Shown: positions 45,553 to 60,390 of the stretch, one piece after another
How the letters are laid out: the number at the start of each line of letters is the position of its first letter
Numbering within the stretch: the first letter of the stretch is position 1
Source: Takashimella koratensis
Taxonomy: Eukaryota; Basidiomycota; Tremellomycetes; Trichosporonales; Tetragoniomycetaceae
NCBI GenBank assembly: GCA_003116875.1
Contig: BCKT01000006.1
Location: 1,337,934 to 1,401,933 of the forward strand
DNA: 64,000 bases
Reading direction: 5' to 3'
Notes under the pieces: generated by a model
Told to the model about the DNA's origin: nothing
The model's database searches: none
What the model saw: only the letters and a program-made list of their open reading frames with translations
Made by a program: the position numbers and the translations under genes

Positions 45553-47571
45553 GTGTGTGGATGGGGTGTCGACTCTGCCCACGGGTCTGGCTTCGGGTCT
45601 CGCTCTGGCCCTTGCTGCCCTTGCTCTTTGCTGAGGGCCGTGGCCTTTGGGAGAAAATGAATCCAATCTGATAATAAAAAAAAAGCAGAAAATTCGACTC
45701 GGATACCTTTGGCCGGAGTTTTCGATGGAGGAGGGGGGGAGGATTTCCCTTAGGATTCGTCCCAATCTGAGCCATTTCAGCGGAATTCTTCGGCATCCTT
45801 CGCTCTGATCTCTCTCTCTTCCTGGGGTCTGGGGGCCTGGGGCCACTTGCCACTTGGCGTTTGGCTTGACTCGGGTCTCATCACTCGAATTTGTCGCTCA
45901 TCACTGTTGATCCATCGGAACATGCATCGCAGCAAGAGCGACACACAGCAGTGCCGCGCTGCCCACCCGCTTGCTTACCCATCACCTCCCTCACCGCCTC
46001 CGCCTCCGGCTACATCCGCCCCTTCGCCTCCTCGCACCCCAGTCCTAACCCACGTTCAGCATCGCGCGGCAAGGCGCAACAGAGTTGAAATGAATCATTC
46101 TGATTTGGTCTCTTTTCTCCACTCCCTCCTTGATTTCTCCAGAGCAGTTTTTTTATTATATTCCTCTTCTCTGGATCCACTATGGCTTCGGTCTCCGCGG
46201 GCCTTGTTCTGGTGTCCCTTCACTTGATGCAGATCTCTCTTCAGGCCCCCAACTTCTCGCCACGCCCCTGATGAGAGGTTGCCCGTGCCGCTGTGATCCT
46301 CGTTCCCCCTGTGCTCACCCCGTTCCCCTCGACCCGGGCTTTGTGATTGGGTGGGGCCCGGGGCTTCCCTAACGACGTGCGACCCACTGTCTCCATCGTT
46401 ATCGTTGCGCAATCTACCCCCCGTGCCGGGGATGCCTGCCCGCTCGCTGCCTGCCGCGTTGTCGGATGACACGAGCGCCCCGAGTGGAACGGAGGCCGCA
46501 AATGAACCTGTTCAAATTGCAGTGGCGCAAGTGAAGAGGCGTGGGTTTTTTTTTTCCAAAGCTCCTGCCTCGAGATTGAGACCCACCCTTTACGGCATCA
46601 AAAATAGTTTGCCCTGAGACCCCCGTCCCTCGGCAGCTTGCCTCTCTTCACTTGGCTCTCTGGACAGGGGAGCGTGCGGCCATGATCCCTGTCAGAAGAA
46701 CAACCAGGCACCTAGCCGAAAACTGTGGAGAAAACATACCCGTCCCTGCGACCTTTTTTTTATACTGTATCCCCCATCCTCTTTTTTTCAGCTCTACTCG
46801 CCCTTGGTTGACCCTACCCGTGTTGTCGTTTACCTCTTCAAGGTAAAAGTCACCTCTGGAGTAGCCGATACTCCGCAGCACGGGTCCGTCAGCTGGGGCA
46901 AAGTTCAGATCCAGTAAATCCTTAGCGCTCCAACGATATTCCCTTCCCCGAACCCCTGGGTTCAGTCTAGTTTATCGGAGAGCAGGGGCAAGACTTTCAA
47001 CCAAAAGGTACCAGAACCCAACCACGGCCATGACGGTTAGTGACCTGGTGCGACCTCGTCGTTCCCGAGATATTGGGTCTCACTAGCTTCGATCATGCGT
47101 TTGATACCGATCGCGTGAAAGAAAGAATTCTCCTTGTCTTGTGGTTCATTCGTGGTCCTCGATGCACGCCTCCTCGTCATCTGTCTCTGTCTCGGTGGTC
47201 TTGGTGCAAACCATGTACAGTACTGTATTCACCCTTCGGCTTGATATCGATCCCAACCCACCCCCACTGCGCCGCTCACTACACCGCCCGCTTGGTTCCG
47301 CCTTTCTTTCCCGTTTGGGCTTATGCAACGTGGTCGTCGACTCCACCCACTTTTTTTCAATTTCATCTCGGCCATCCTCCCTCCGTTCCTCTCTGCCGTC
47401 AGCTTTTCCCTCTCCCCCCTCTTCGCCCCTCCTCGCCCTCAAAATCATGCTTATTGCATGTACGTACACGCTTTTCCATCCGAGCCCCTCGGAAACTGTA
47501 TTGAGACGGGTTCAGGTATCGGCGGGTCTATGGCGTTGCCCGCTCGCTCACTCTACCCTTGGCTTTGGTAA

Positions 47572-47586
47572 CCCCCCCCCCCCCCC
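47572..47586 (+). repeat. C15 homopolymer
   Basis: Fifteen consecutive Cs in non-coding sequence. The third long G/C homopolymer in the window. Confidence 0.9.
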
Positions 47587-48352
47587 TCCCGGCCTCTTTT
47601 CCTTTCTCCTCAGCCTTCGGTCACCGGTTCCAATGGGAGTTGCGTGATTCGTTGCCCCGGACCTCCGAGATCTCTTTTGCCCCGTGCTTGGACCTGAACG
47701 GCGAGACGGGGCAGACTACTCCTGACTTTGAATCTCGAATTGGTCGCGGCGGCCGACACAATCCCATCACCAGTTTTTCGTTGGATTTTTTCCCTTCATG
47801 CGTCCCTGTCTCCATGCCTTCTCCTGCACGGGGACCATGCCTTTCTGCAGAGGGGCTGGAGTCCGCACTCTGGACCTCTCGTTCCCTTCGCTCCCCTCGT
47901 TCCCCTCGTTTGCGGCCACGTACCTTTCCCCCTCCTGCATATCCATGCCGCTCTCCCCTCGTACCTGCGCATCACATGCCAAGCGCAATCTAATTTTAGA
48001 AAGGCCAGTGGGAGTTTGACCGTCGGCCTGTGTAGCTCTGCACCGCACGATTCAGCCGCCGCTTCGTTGTTGTGCAAAGTGCAGCTGGGGTCTTCATTGC
48101 CTCTTGACCACTTTTTTCGTGTTTGTCTCTGCACGTTGTTTCTGAGTCTGTCTCTGAACTTGTCTCTGGCAATATTTGCCGCCTACCCTCTCCCGCCCCA
48201 TCACTTGTCACATCTCGCATGCCTCTACTGCCTAGGTGAGGTCTGGATCTTGGTCTCCACTTGCGAGATTGTACGTTATAACGTCGTACCTGGCCGCACG
48301 CGCAATAGTCGACCAAATCTCTTTGTTGCTTTTCCTTCCCAGCGTATTCTCA

Positions 48353-48362
48353 GTCACGTGAC
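48353..48362. promoter_or_regulatory. Palindromic GTCACGTGAC E-box upstream of PPT1
   Basis: Perfect 10-nt palindrome centred on CACGTG, about 110 nt before the PPT1 ATG. Binding by a Cbf1/USF-type bHLH factor is inferred from the motif only. Confidence 0.5.
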
Positions 48363-48470
48363 TTGTCACTGGCCAGATTCCGGTTCGCTTACGCTTCCGC
48401 CTTTGCCGCTTTCGTCTGGGCTCTCTCACTTGTCACCTACACTCTACACTAACCCACCCGCTCACTAACC

Positions 48471-49960
48471 ATGGTAGCTTGGTCGACTACTCTGACGTTT
48501 GGCCTGGCGGTCGCTCTCTCCCTCCCTCGTGGAACGACAGCACGCCCTCCCGCACAAGTGGTTCTAGACCCATCCGCCGCTGTTCCATCTGCGAAACCCA
48601 GTCCTCGTCCTTTGGTCATCTGGCAAGTTTCAAATCCAAACTCACACTCTCCTACCTCGATCTCCACCTTGTTCGACTATGTGGATTGAGGTAGATCGTA
48701 GAGTGCCGGGCTAACTGGATCGTAGGCACGGGCTAGGCGACACTGCTCATTCCGAAGGGATCAACGGGTTCATCGAAGATGTGAAAACGATTTATCCAGG
48801 GATTTTTGTGTACTCTGTTCAGATCCCATTGGACGGGAGCGAAGACGACGAGCGCAAGGCCGGTTTCGTGAGTGTCGGGTGGGTTAAACAAAAGTGGACG
48901 CTGATGGTTGGTAGTGGGGCTACGCAGAGGGCCAAGGCGAGAGCGGATGCGATCAGCTCAGTTCCGTTCCCGAGCTCGTAGACGGCGTGAGTAGATTGCA
49001 AGCTACCTATTCGCTTCCTTTCCGATCGGTCGATCCTGTGCATGATGCTGATGTGTTGGATGTGGGATCGTACGGGGTCACAGTTCGACGCGATCGGGTT
49101 CAGCCAGGGAGGGTTGTTCCTTCGTTATTATGCGCAATACTGCGCTGGACCCCCGGTTCGTAACCTCATCACTGTAAGTACCAACTTGATCCTCTTCCTC
49201 CCTTTTTTCACTCGCAACAGCACTCCTCCTCCCCTCTCGCTTGCTTTCTCATTCATCCATCCCCTGCTTTCCCACCTTCTATCATTCGCTGACCAGTCCG
49301 CGCCCAGTTCGGGACCCCGCACTACGGTATTGCCGTCCTCATCCCCTGTCCAACTCCGCCCACACTCACTTGCCTCCTCGCTGCCCGTGCCGCCCGATCG
49401 GGTATCTACACGCCCTGGGCTCAATCGCACCTCGTCCAGGCTGCCTACTTTAGAGATACGGACAGGCTCGATGAGTTTTTCAACACGAATACGTTTATAA
49501 GGGATTTGAATGGCGAGACTCCAGATGACGACGAAGGGCAGGAGAAGAAGAAGAGGAAGACGTTCGATCCGGTTCGTGGATTAAATGTGACAGGCAGGGA
49601 AGGGGGTGGGAATGGGCTTTCGGGCGTAGACAATCTCATCGCTATCGCCTTTGACGAAGACCGTAAGTTTGATCTCCTATTCGTCTTTCTACGACATGGA
49701 TTCTTGCTAACCGATCTTTAGGTACCGTCTCCCCCGCGCTCTCCGCACACTGGTCATCTTACCTACCCGGTAACAAGTCCGAAGCCACCATGGTCCACCT
49801 CAATCAGTCGGCACTCTACAAAGACGATTGGATCGGGTTGCGTAAACTCGATGAAAGCGGAAGACTTTGGTTGGAGAATTGTCCGGGAAGGCATATGGAA
49901 TTAGGAGGTGAAGGAGGGTGTGCGGATCGGATGGTCAGGCGGTGGGTTGGGGGTGCCTAG
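48471..49960 (+). CDS. PPT1: Palmitoyl-protein thioesterase
   Basis: Lysosomal/vacuolar alpha/beta hydrolase that removes palmitate from protein cysteines. Signal peptide MVAWSTTLTFGLAVALSLP. The first intron (48623-48725) has a GC donor and joins VIW to HGLGDTAHSEGING. CDQLSSVPELVDG then leads into FDAIGFSQGGLFLRYYAQ, which holds the nucleophile Ser. FGTPHYGI, the Asp region AFDEDRTVSP and ENCPGRHMEL with the catalytic His complete the triad. Stop at 49958-49960. Between FIRDLNGE and the Asp region there is a charged insertion (about 49510-49640; DDDEGQEKKKRKTF) not usual in the family. The exact third exon boundary (about 48922) is chosen by homology. Confidence 0.92.
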
Positions 49961-50332
49961 CGCCGCTGGCCCTTGAGAAGAGATTGGAAACTCGTTTATT
50001 ACTTCGATCTATGATTTAGGAAGGAAAGCAGGTTTGTAAATTATTCAACTGAGCGGCGGCAGTTTGTTCAGTAGCTTGCTGATAATAGAGACCGCGGATG
50101 GTCCAAAAACGGTCTGCATATCGCACGGCTGGGTATGTAGAGATACGTATAATGTAAACTCGAGCATGATGACTGGTGAAACACGAAGAACTATAGGGTA
50201 CTGTACAAGAGAGTGAAATGAATGAGAGGATACCGGAAGAACCAGAGGGAAACAAATATGATTGACGACCGAGGCGTAGCACCAGGCTGGACATCGTCGA
50301 TCTCAGCCTCAGCCTTCGGCTTCGGCATCGGC
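49961..50332. other. Convergent 3' flanks of PPT1 and MCM3
   Basis: About 370 nt, no gene, repeat or RNA recognised. Confidence 0.5.
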
Positions 50333-53479
<3,147 letters not shown>

Positions 53480-53625
53480 GGTGGGTTATGGGAGTCGGTG
53501 GGTGAGGGGTGGTGGTGAGATGGGAAGAGGGAAGAGGAGAGGAGATGAGGAGATGAGGCTGAGGCTGAGATTACAAGTTCAGGTGAAAGAAAGACGACAG
53601 GGAGGGGGCGCACCAAGAAAAAAAG

Positions 53626-53650
53626 ACGCGTCTCATCCCACGGCACGCGT
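53626..53650. promoter_or_regulatory. Pair of MCB boxes (ACGCGT) upstream of MCM3
   Basis: ACGCGT at 53626-53631 and again at 53645-53650, 147-171 nt upstream of the MCM3 ATG. In yeasts MBF binds ACGCGT to drive G1/S genes, including MCM genes. Two sites 19 nt apart in the promoter of a replication gene fit that role. Confidence 0.6.
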
Positions 53651-53755
53651 CAGGGCGGGCAGGGCGAGAGCCGAGTGACGTGTACTTTTTGAAACTGGAG
53701 GGGGACAGCTGTGATAAGCAGTAACCGCGGCCCACCTCCACCGGACACCTTCAGT

Positions 53756-53790
53756 CACGTGCCCGTCCACTTGCACTTTCTGGATCCTTC
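53756..53790 (+). promoter_or_regulatory. E-box and heat-shock-element-like site upstream of STI1
   Basis: CACGTG at 53756-53761, then TTCTGGATCCTTC at 53778-53790. The latter matches the TTCnnGAAnnTTC heat-shock element with one mismatch in the middle unit. STI1 is a heat-induced Hsp90 co-chaperone gene in other fungi. Functional use here is inference. Confidence 0.4.
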
Positions 53791-53906
53791 TCTGATCCGG
53801 TCTCCATCCTCATCCCTCTGTCCACCGTCACCACCGTCACCACCGTCCTTCTCACCACCGCCTCCACCACCTACAATATCTCAACCACCCATACCACAGC
53901 AACACC

Positions 53907-56366
53907 ATGTCAGACGTAAGTAGACTGATACAGCTGTCTGCAGTCTTTCCTCCTTGCAACGCCCCAGCTGATCCCACTCCTTTCCAGGCCGAAGCGCTCA
54001 AGGCTCAGGCCAACAAAGCCTTTGCCGCTAAAAACTATCCCGAGGCTACAAAGCTTTACTCGGATGCGATCGCTCTCGACCCTTCCAACCACGTTCTCTT
54101 CTCTAACCGATCCGCATCCAAGTCTGGACAGAAGGACTACCAGGGCGCGCTGGAAGATGCCGAGAAGGTGAGTTGGCAGTTATCATGACTCAATCACCGC
54201 TGCCCCGTATTGAGGAGTCTTACGTATGATCAAATAAGAATTGACACCTTGCCAACTCTTATAGTGCATTGAGATTGCCCCGACCTTCTCCAAGGGCTTC
54301 GCACGCAAAGGTGCGGCGCTTCACGGGTTGCGACAGTACCCTGACGCCGTGATGGCTTACGAGGCCGGTCTCGAGGTCGATCCGGCAAGCGACGTGTGCA
54401 AGAAGGGTATGGCCGAGGTCAAGCGTGCGATGGAATCTGAGAACCCGCTCGCCGGCGCCGACATGGGCCTGGGGAAAATGTTCGCCGATCCAGCTGTCAT
54501 GAGCAAGCTCGAGAACCATCCCAAGACCAAAGACTTTATGAAGGACCAGAGCTTTTACCAGAAGATCTTCATGCTCCAGGCCAACGGAGGGAGGAACGTC
54601 AACATGCAGGAGATGTTCGGAGACCCGCGAATGCTCACTGTTCTCGGTGTCCTCATGGGCGTGGATATTGTGAGTGTGCCTTGGCACGATTTGTTGTAGT
54701 CAGTATCATGCTGACTGTTTAGGACGCTATGGAGCGCGAGCAGGGATCGAACGAGATGCCCCCGGGATACAAGCAAGCACCGGCTGAGCCCACTGCGTCA
54801 TCCTCGCGCTCATCGGCACCTGAACCGACTCCAGCACCCAAGGCAACTCCTTCTCCAGCACCCGCCAAGGAGGAGCCAAAGGAGGCGATGGAGGTGGACG
54901 AGCCCGAGGACAGCGACGCCAGCCTCAAGAAGGAGGCCGCGGCACTCAAGGAGAAAGGAAACGTCTCGTACAAGGCGCGCAAGTTTGACGAGGCGATTGA
55001 GTTGTACACAAAGGCCTGGGACACGTACCCCAAGGATGTGACGTTCCTCACCAACTTGAGCGGTAAGTCGGTACCGGCTGTTGATGTGGAGCTGTGGTCT
55101 GATATAGTTGCAGCCGTCTACTTCGAGAAGGGCGAGTACCAAAAGTCGATTGAGACATGCGAGAAGGCTGTCGAGGAGGGTCGCGAGCTCCGAGCCGACT
55201 ACAAGACCATTGCCAAGTGAGTCGACTGCTGAGCACTCCGTAGAACAAAAACTTACACCGCCCCTTCAGGGCATACGGCCGTATTGGATCCTCCTACGCC
55301 AAGCTCGGCGACTTGACAGAGGCAATCAAGTTCTACTCCAAGTCGTTGACCGAACACCGCACGCCTGATATCCTCACCAAGCTGCGGGAGGCGGAGAAGG
55401 CCAAGCTTGAGGCGGACAAGCAGGCTTACATCGATCCGGCAAAGGCGGAGGCTGCTCGCGAGGAGGGCAACACGTCGTTCAAGGTGAGTTGTTGCAAAAT
55501 ATCCCGTCGAAAGGCAGCTGGCTGACGATTACAGGCGGGCGACTTTGTTTCGGCCGTCAAGCACTACTCCGAGGCTATCAAACGACTCCCGTGAGTCGTC
55601 ACTTTACCCTGAAAGCTCCAATGCTGACCAGCTATCACCTGTCAGATCTGACCCCAAAGCCTACAACAACCGATCTGCCGCCTACACCAAGCTCATGGCG
55701 TTCCCTGAGGCTCTCAAGGACGCTGACGAGGCGATCAAGATTGACCCTACTTTCATCAAGGCATACATCCGCAAAGCCCTCGTTCAATCTGGTATGAAGG
55801 AGAGCACTGGGGCGCTTGAGACGTTGCAGAAGGCGACGGAGAAGGACGTGGACCGCAAGGTGGGTGGAGACTGGTTTCGATCAAGAAATCTGTAGCTGAC
55901 GGTCTTGTTTCTTGCTTCCGTTACAGCACACGCGCGAGCTCGAGACCAACATGACCAAGGTCATGCAGGAGATCCAGGCTCAGCGGGCAGGCGAGACCGA
56001 CGAGCAGACGTACGAGCGTGCGATGCGTGACCCCGAAATTGCCGAGATCATGGGTGAGTCGAAATGCAGTCAAGAACAAACGCGCCATGAATTTGACTAA
56101 CACGTTCATTTTACAGGTGATCCCTTGATGCGCCAGATCTTGTCCGACTCGCAGCAGGACCCACGCGCGTTGATGGACCACATGAAGAACCCGATGGTAA
56201 GTTTGAGACTGAAGTTCTGTGCTCTGCTCTTCCCTCTAAGATTGGTTTCACATCTCGCTCTCTGCTCCTGCTTTTTGGTCTCGTGAAGATTGTGGACTGA
56301 CTTTTTGTCTAGGTTCGTGGGAAGATTGAGAAACTCATCAACGCCGGTATCATCCGAACGCGATAA
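53907..56366 (+). CDS. STI1: STI1/Hop, Hsp70-Hsp90 organising co-chaperone
   Basis: Cytosolic TPR adaptor that passes clients from Hsp70 to Hsp90. The first exon holds only ATG TCA GAC before GTAAGT. TPR1 follows (LKAQANKAFAAKNYPEATKL, NRSASKSGQKDY), then the DP1 domain (about 54440-54670). A Pro/Ala/Ser linker (about 54740-54900) precedes TPR2A (LKEKGNVSYKARKFDEAIEL), TPR2B (EGNTSFKAGDFVSAVKHYSE, NNRSAAYTKL) and DP2, ending VRGKIEKLINAGIIRTR with stop at 56364-56366. About 585 residues, like yeast Sti1 (589). Nine or ten short introns, all in frame. Divergent from MCM3 across 427 nt. Confidence 0.96.
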
Positions 56367-56826
56367 ACACATGTCAGAAAGAGAAGATGTACCGTACGAG
56401 GACGTACCGAGTACGTGTCAGGGCGTGTTTTGACGTAACGTTTAACGAGATCCACTGGTGAGGTTCGGCACGTAGTTTACGCACTCACGAGGGGGAGAAC
56501 GTGATCAACGTCGGTTTCGTGTTTTATCTGCATAAAATCAGCTCTAGCGGGTTTGATACGACCCGCAATGCATAAGTCGTGACTGTTACAGCGTGTCAAG
56601 ATGAGATAATGTGACTATTGATCGATACCAAGGATTGGGTGCATGTCGTCAAAAGCTATCTATTGGCTACATCTGTCGTCATCAAACTCTTTCGTATCCC
56701 TCTCCCTCTCCATAGCACTTCTTCCCTTGCACCCTCTCGCTTCCTCTACTTCCAACTCACAATCTTCCCCTTCCCACGTCTCCGACCCTTATTCGCTCTA
56801 CTTCCCAACCCATCCCATTCACCCAC
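56367..56826. other. Convergent 3' flanks of STI1 and the DUF3292-like gene
   Basis: About 460 nt, pyrimidine-rich after 56690. No gene recognised. Confidence 0.5.
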
Positions 56827-59591
56827 TTACAATACCTCCCACCTCTGTCGGCCCATACTGATCAAACGTACAAACAACTCCTCCCTCCTACTCATACGTG
56901 TAAAGTGCATTGTCTCGCCATCAATCTTCTCCACAGCTCCCTTGGTTTCGGCCAACTGTTGTTCGGCCGTCTTGAAGCGGACTGTCATTCCGAGACCCTC
57001 GACTTCAGCGCCCGAGGCCCACCCGAGTGCCATGCGGGGCATACTAACGTGAGACTGGGTTTCGTCAGCACGACCAAACACGGGGACGAGCTAAGAGATC
57101 CATGACGTTGGGGGAAGGGGGAGGGGGAGGGGGAGGGGGGAAAAGCTTCAAGTGAGAACCACGACGTACCTTTTTCAGCTCAACGATATCGTCAATCGGG
57201 TAAACAAACGTCGGTTCTTTTCCTGAAAGCGGTACGAAGCTAATCTGCGGAACCGCAATCTCTGTCCTCCCATCGATCACGATATGACCTGACGTCTTAT
57301 CCAATTTTGCCGGATACTCGTCTCTTGAACCATGATCCTTTGTTTTACTTTGAAACAAGACTTTATCGACTTTGGTACCGATGCGTTTAGCTGCGCCATC
57401 GACTGAAACGTCACCGTGAAATCCTGCCATCTTTCGTCCAACGGATTTGAAAGCTCCGAGGATATGAGATTTCGTTTTGACTTTAGCTTTGGTTGCGGCT
57501 GCTTCTGCGCCACCTTGCTCTTCCGCAGCCTCAACCTCGGCTTCGTCGTCCGCGGTAATCGTGGCCGGAGTGGTATCTTTGATCGCCTCCTTAGGGGTCC
57601 CCTTGAGAGGCGGTGGAGGCGGTCGAGGTAACGGTGTCCCCAGAGCTTCGGCAACTCGCATAAGGTGGAGTGTGAGTTGAGCATCGGTAGGAACTCCAGA
57701 TAAGATCGAGTTGCGCAGATCGAGAAGGTCTTGCCAGTTGGGAACGCGCTTGACAAACTCTTCAGCACCTCGGATGAGAAGAGGACGGCCCCAGAGGCCA
57801 ACACCGATGGCGAAAGTCGTACCGCGGCCGAACATCCAGGTAGGGACAAAGTGGAGCAGAAGCATGGGCGGGATGAGGAACGCCCCAGCCAACTTGAATC
57901 GAGCATTGCTATCGGGATACGCCGAGGGAGGGGAAAGCGCACTATATGGGAAGAAGCGATTAGTGAACACCCTCCCAGACAACGAAATATGACAAAAGCA
58001 GGTCAAGACTTACTTCTGCATCATCTCCATCATATCCGCAAACGCTCCGAGCCCATCCTCCGTCCCCTTGGTCATTTTGCTCACGAGCTCGTCACGCTTC
58101 TTCTTCGCTTCCTGTTGGGCAATCTTCTTCTTCTCCTTGTCGCTAACTTTATCGTCGAGGGAGATATGTTCCCCGCCTACGACGACGTCGGCGGAAACGA
58201 GGCCCTGAGGTTTCTTCTTCTGCGGACCGCCTTCAAGGGCGTCGACTTCGCCCGTCTCGCCGTGGTCGATCTCCTCAACATTGGCGTCGGCGTCATCTGA
58301 CGAATCGTCCGACTCCAGCTGCTTCTCGCCAACGGCAGAGTTGCCAGCGTTCTTGCCCTTCTTGCGGCCGTCCTGAAGAGTTGACTGTCAGTTCCTGTTT
58401 CCGCTGACTGGGCTAGTACCTGCACTCACAAAGACGAGGCGCTGGGTGTAGGCCTGAAGGATGGAGCGCGCTTCAAACGCTTGCTCCTCTGCCTGCTCGG
58501 CCTTGCTGCGGTGTACTGTCTTGTTATCCACGTTGCCGATCAGACTTTCGTCGCCCTTCTGGTTGGTCGGGTCTGTCGCCGACGGCGGGGTGAATGGGGG
58601 AGGTGCGACCTATATATTCGTTAACGGCTGAAACAAGGTCGCTAGACACCATTGCTTCGGAAACAATACTCACTGGAGGGAATAGATATCTCCTGCAACC
58701 TGGGAAACACACGAGCGCTACCAGGAACGAGAAGACACCAACGAGTGTATACCCGAACACCCAGCAGAGGAAGTACCCGGCGCAGTACAGACCGGTCCGT
58801 ACACGTTCTTCCCGCGACCAGCTGGTCATGCGTGCGACTTCGCGAGCACCACGGAGCGACGAGGGACCGACGGCAGCGAAGACTCGCTCGAGGTTGGATT
58901 TGAGGGTTTCCGAGTGTGACGGGAGGTTGGGCAGGGTCGAGGGGCGCAGGTCGGGCTCGGAAGGAGGGAGCTTGGTCGCTGGGTGGAGGACGTGAGTGAT
59001 TTGCTAGACCAGGGTATCAGTAGGCTTGTTCGCTATCTCTCGCTATTATCATACGCGCATCCAAGTACTCACCACGTCAAACCTGCGCATCATCGCGTAG
59101 AGGCGATCATCTTCCATGCCGGCTACTACTGTCCCTTTCGGTTTCTCTCCCTTGAGCTCCCTCTCAGCCGCCTTGGTCTTCTCCACCTCCCTTCCTACTA
59201 CCTCTGGCTTGGTTTCTCGGGCCGCTTGAGCCTGTTCTTCCGGGTGTGTCGCCGGGTTAGTCGGGAGCGCGGTGGGCGCCGACTCGTCGGACGGTTTATG
59301 CGGGTCAATGGAAGCGGTCGCATCGGGGATCGCATCGACGGGGTGTACAGCCTCGGACGCGACAGGCGCAGTGACCGGTGGTCCAGCGGTCGTTGGATGC
59401 CCCGAGGTGAGAGGTGGATCAGAGGCGGTAGCTGTGGAGCTGGAGAGTGCCGCAGTCGGCGCAGCGAGTTTCTGGTCTGGCGACATGGGAGGAGTGAGCG
59501 GAAGCTGTTGAGCCGGAGCTCGAGGAGTGGCCGTGATGCCGCTGGGTTTCGAGGAAGGTGCAGTCGTACCGATTTCAGGACCTAGATTCAT
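56827..59591 (-). CDS. DUF3292-like fungal membrane protein
   Basis: ATG at 59591-59589 (MNLGPEIGTTAPSSKPSG), stop at 56827-56829, about 850 residues in six exons. An Ala/Pro/Thr-rich N-terminus leads to MEDDRLYAMMRRFDV, a hydrophobic stretch of about 30 residues (GLYCAGYFLCWVFGYTLVG...) and CFPGCRRYLFPP. A charged linker follows (KAEQAEEQAFEARSI; KKIAQQEAKKKRDELVSKM), then a second hydrophobic region (LAGAFLIPPMLLLHFVPTWM) and a C-terminal beta-rich, PH/GRAM-like part (FVPLSGKEPTFVYPIDDIVE, joined to LVPVFGRADETQ). The FxGYxxCW...FPG...LFPP pattern is what I associate with fungal DUF3292 proteins; this rests on memory of the family. The last intron holds a C5T repeat on the coding strand. 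Function unknown. Confidence 0.72.
57110..57140 (+). repeat. (G5A)n tract in the last intron of the DUF3292-like gene
   Basis: Five G runs of four to six bases separated by one or two As. On the coding strand it is a pure pyrimidine C5T tract inside the intron. Quadruplex or i-motif formation is possible. Confidence 0.8.
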
Positions 59592-60390
59592 GACTAGGTC
59601 GAGGTCTAGGTGAGTATGAGTGTGATAGAGAAGAAGGAGGGGGGAGGGGCTATCATTGCCAAGATGGATACTTATAGAAAGTTGAGACAATAGTTGGCTG
59701 GGGGCTGGGTTGGAGCGTGACGTCACGGGTAATTTATCCACCCAGCTTTTAGCGCCATTCCCACCGTGGCAGCTACCGAACAGGCCGATGATCACCCCTG
59801 ATTGTTGGTGGTATCTTGTCGTGTGCAACCTACAAGACTTTCCAGGTGCTCAAACAGCACAGCTATCGGGCCCCCGAATCCAAACTGTTACCACTGCACT
59901 CTATCCCTTTCAAAACACCTTCATGGCATCTGAAATCGCTCGGGCGGAAACATGGTGATTTTAACTCTCTGAGATAAGTCACCCCGCGATCCACTCACAG
60001 TCAGCTTGTCATCTTCTATATCGTCACCGTCTGGTTTGAACAGACGCGGTCATGCTCAAGCACCGGTTACGAGATACTGAGATCCTTAGTGATCTTAGAT
60101 GGCGTTCGGGCCTGCATGTGGTTGTCACTGTAATTTTCCCAACAGGACTCTTCATGATGGGTAACAGTCACCGCATCTGGAGTTGAGGACGGCGCGTAAC
60201 CTCGTCCAAGACATCGTCTCGAGAACAGCTGCATGCCCAAGAAGAAGGAGAGAAACTGTAAAACTGATAAAAGGTATTAAGATTGTCCTTGTTGTACGTC
60301 TAAAAAGAAAGCGAAGCGAGATGTAATGAGAAACCTCCCCCAAGTCATTGCTCAAATGCGGGTTTTAGCCAGAGCCAGAGTTAATCATTT
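59592..60390. promoter_or_regulatory. Promoter region of the DUF3292-like gene with a CRE palindrome
   Basis: TGACGTCA at 59718-59725, 127 nt upstream of the ATG, is a perfect CRE site for bZIP factors. The rest of the 800 nt, including the 3' flank of the CPL1-like gene, shows nothing recognisable. Confidence 0.5.

Larger units (their letters stand above)
43452..48470. other. Gene-poor interval of about 5 kb between the Zn2Cys6 factor and PPT1
   Basis: No recognisable protein on either strand. The left part, upstream of the Zn2Cys6 gene, is purine-rich with GAT/GAC repeats (about 44330-44430). Further right it is pyrimidine-rich, with a C15 run (47572-47586) and a GGCTCTGGTTCT repeat. Likely holds long leaders and promoters for both flanking genes. 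Confidence 0.5.

Noticed and set aside
45400..45650. Gly/Ser or Pro/Glu repeat proteins
   Set aside because: Translation of a short tandem DNA repeat with no conserved flanking coding sequence.
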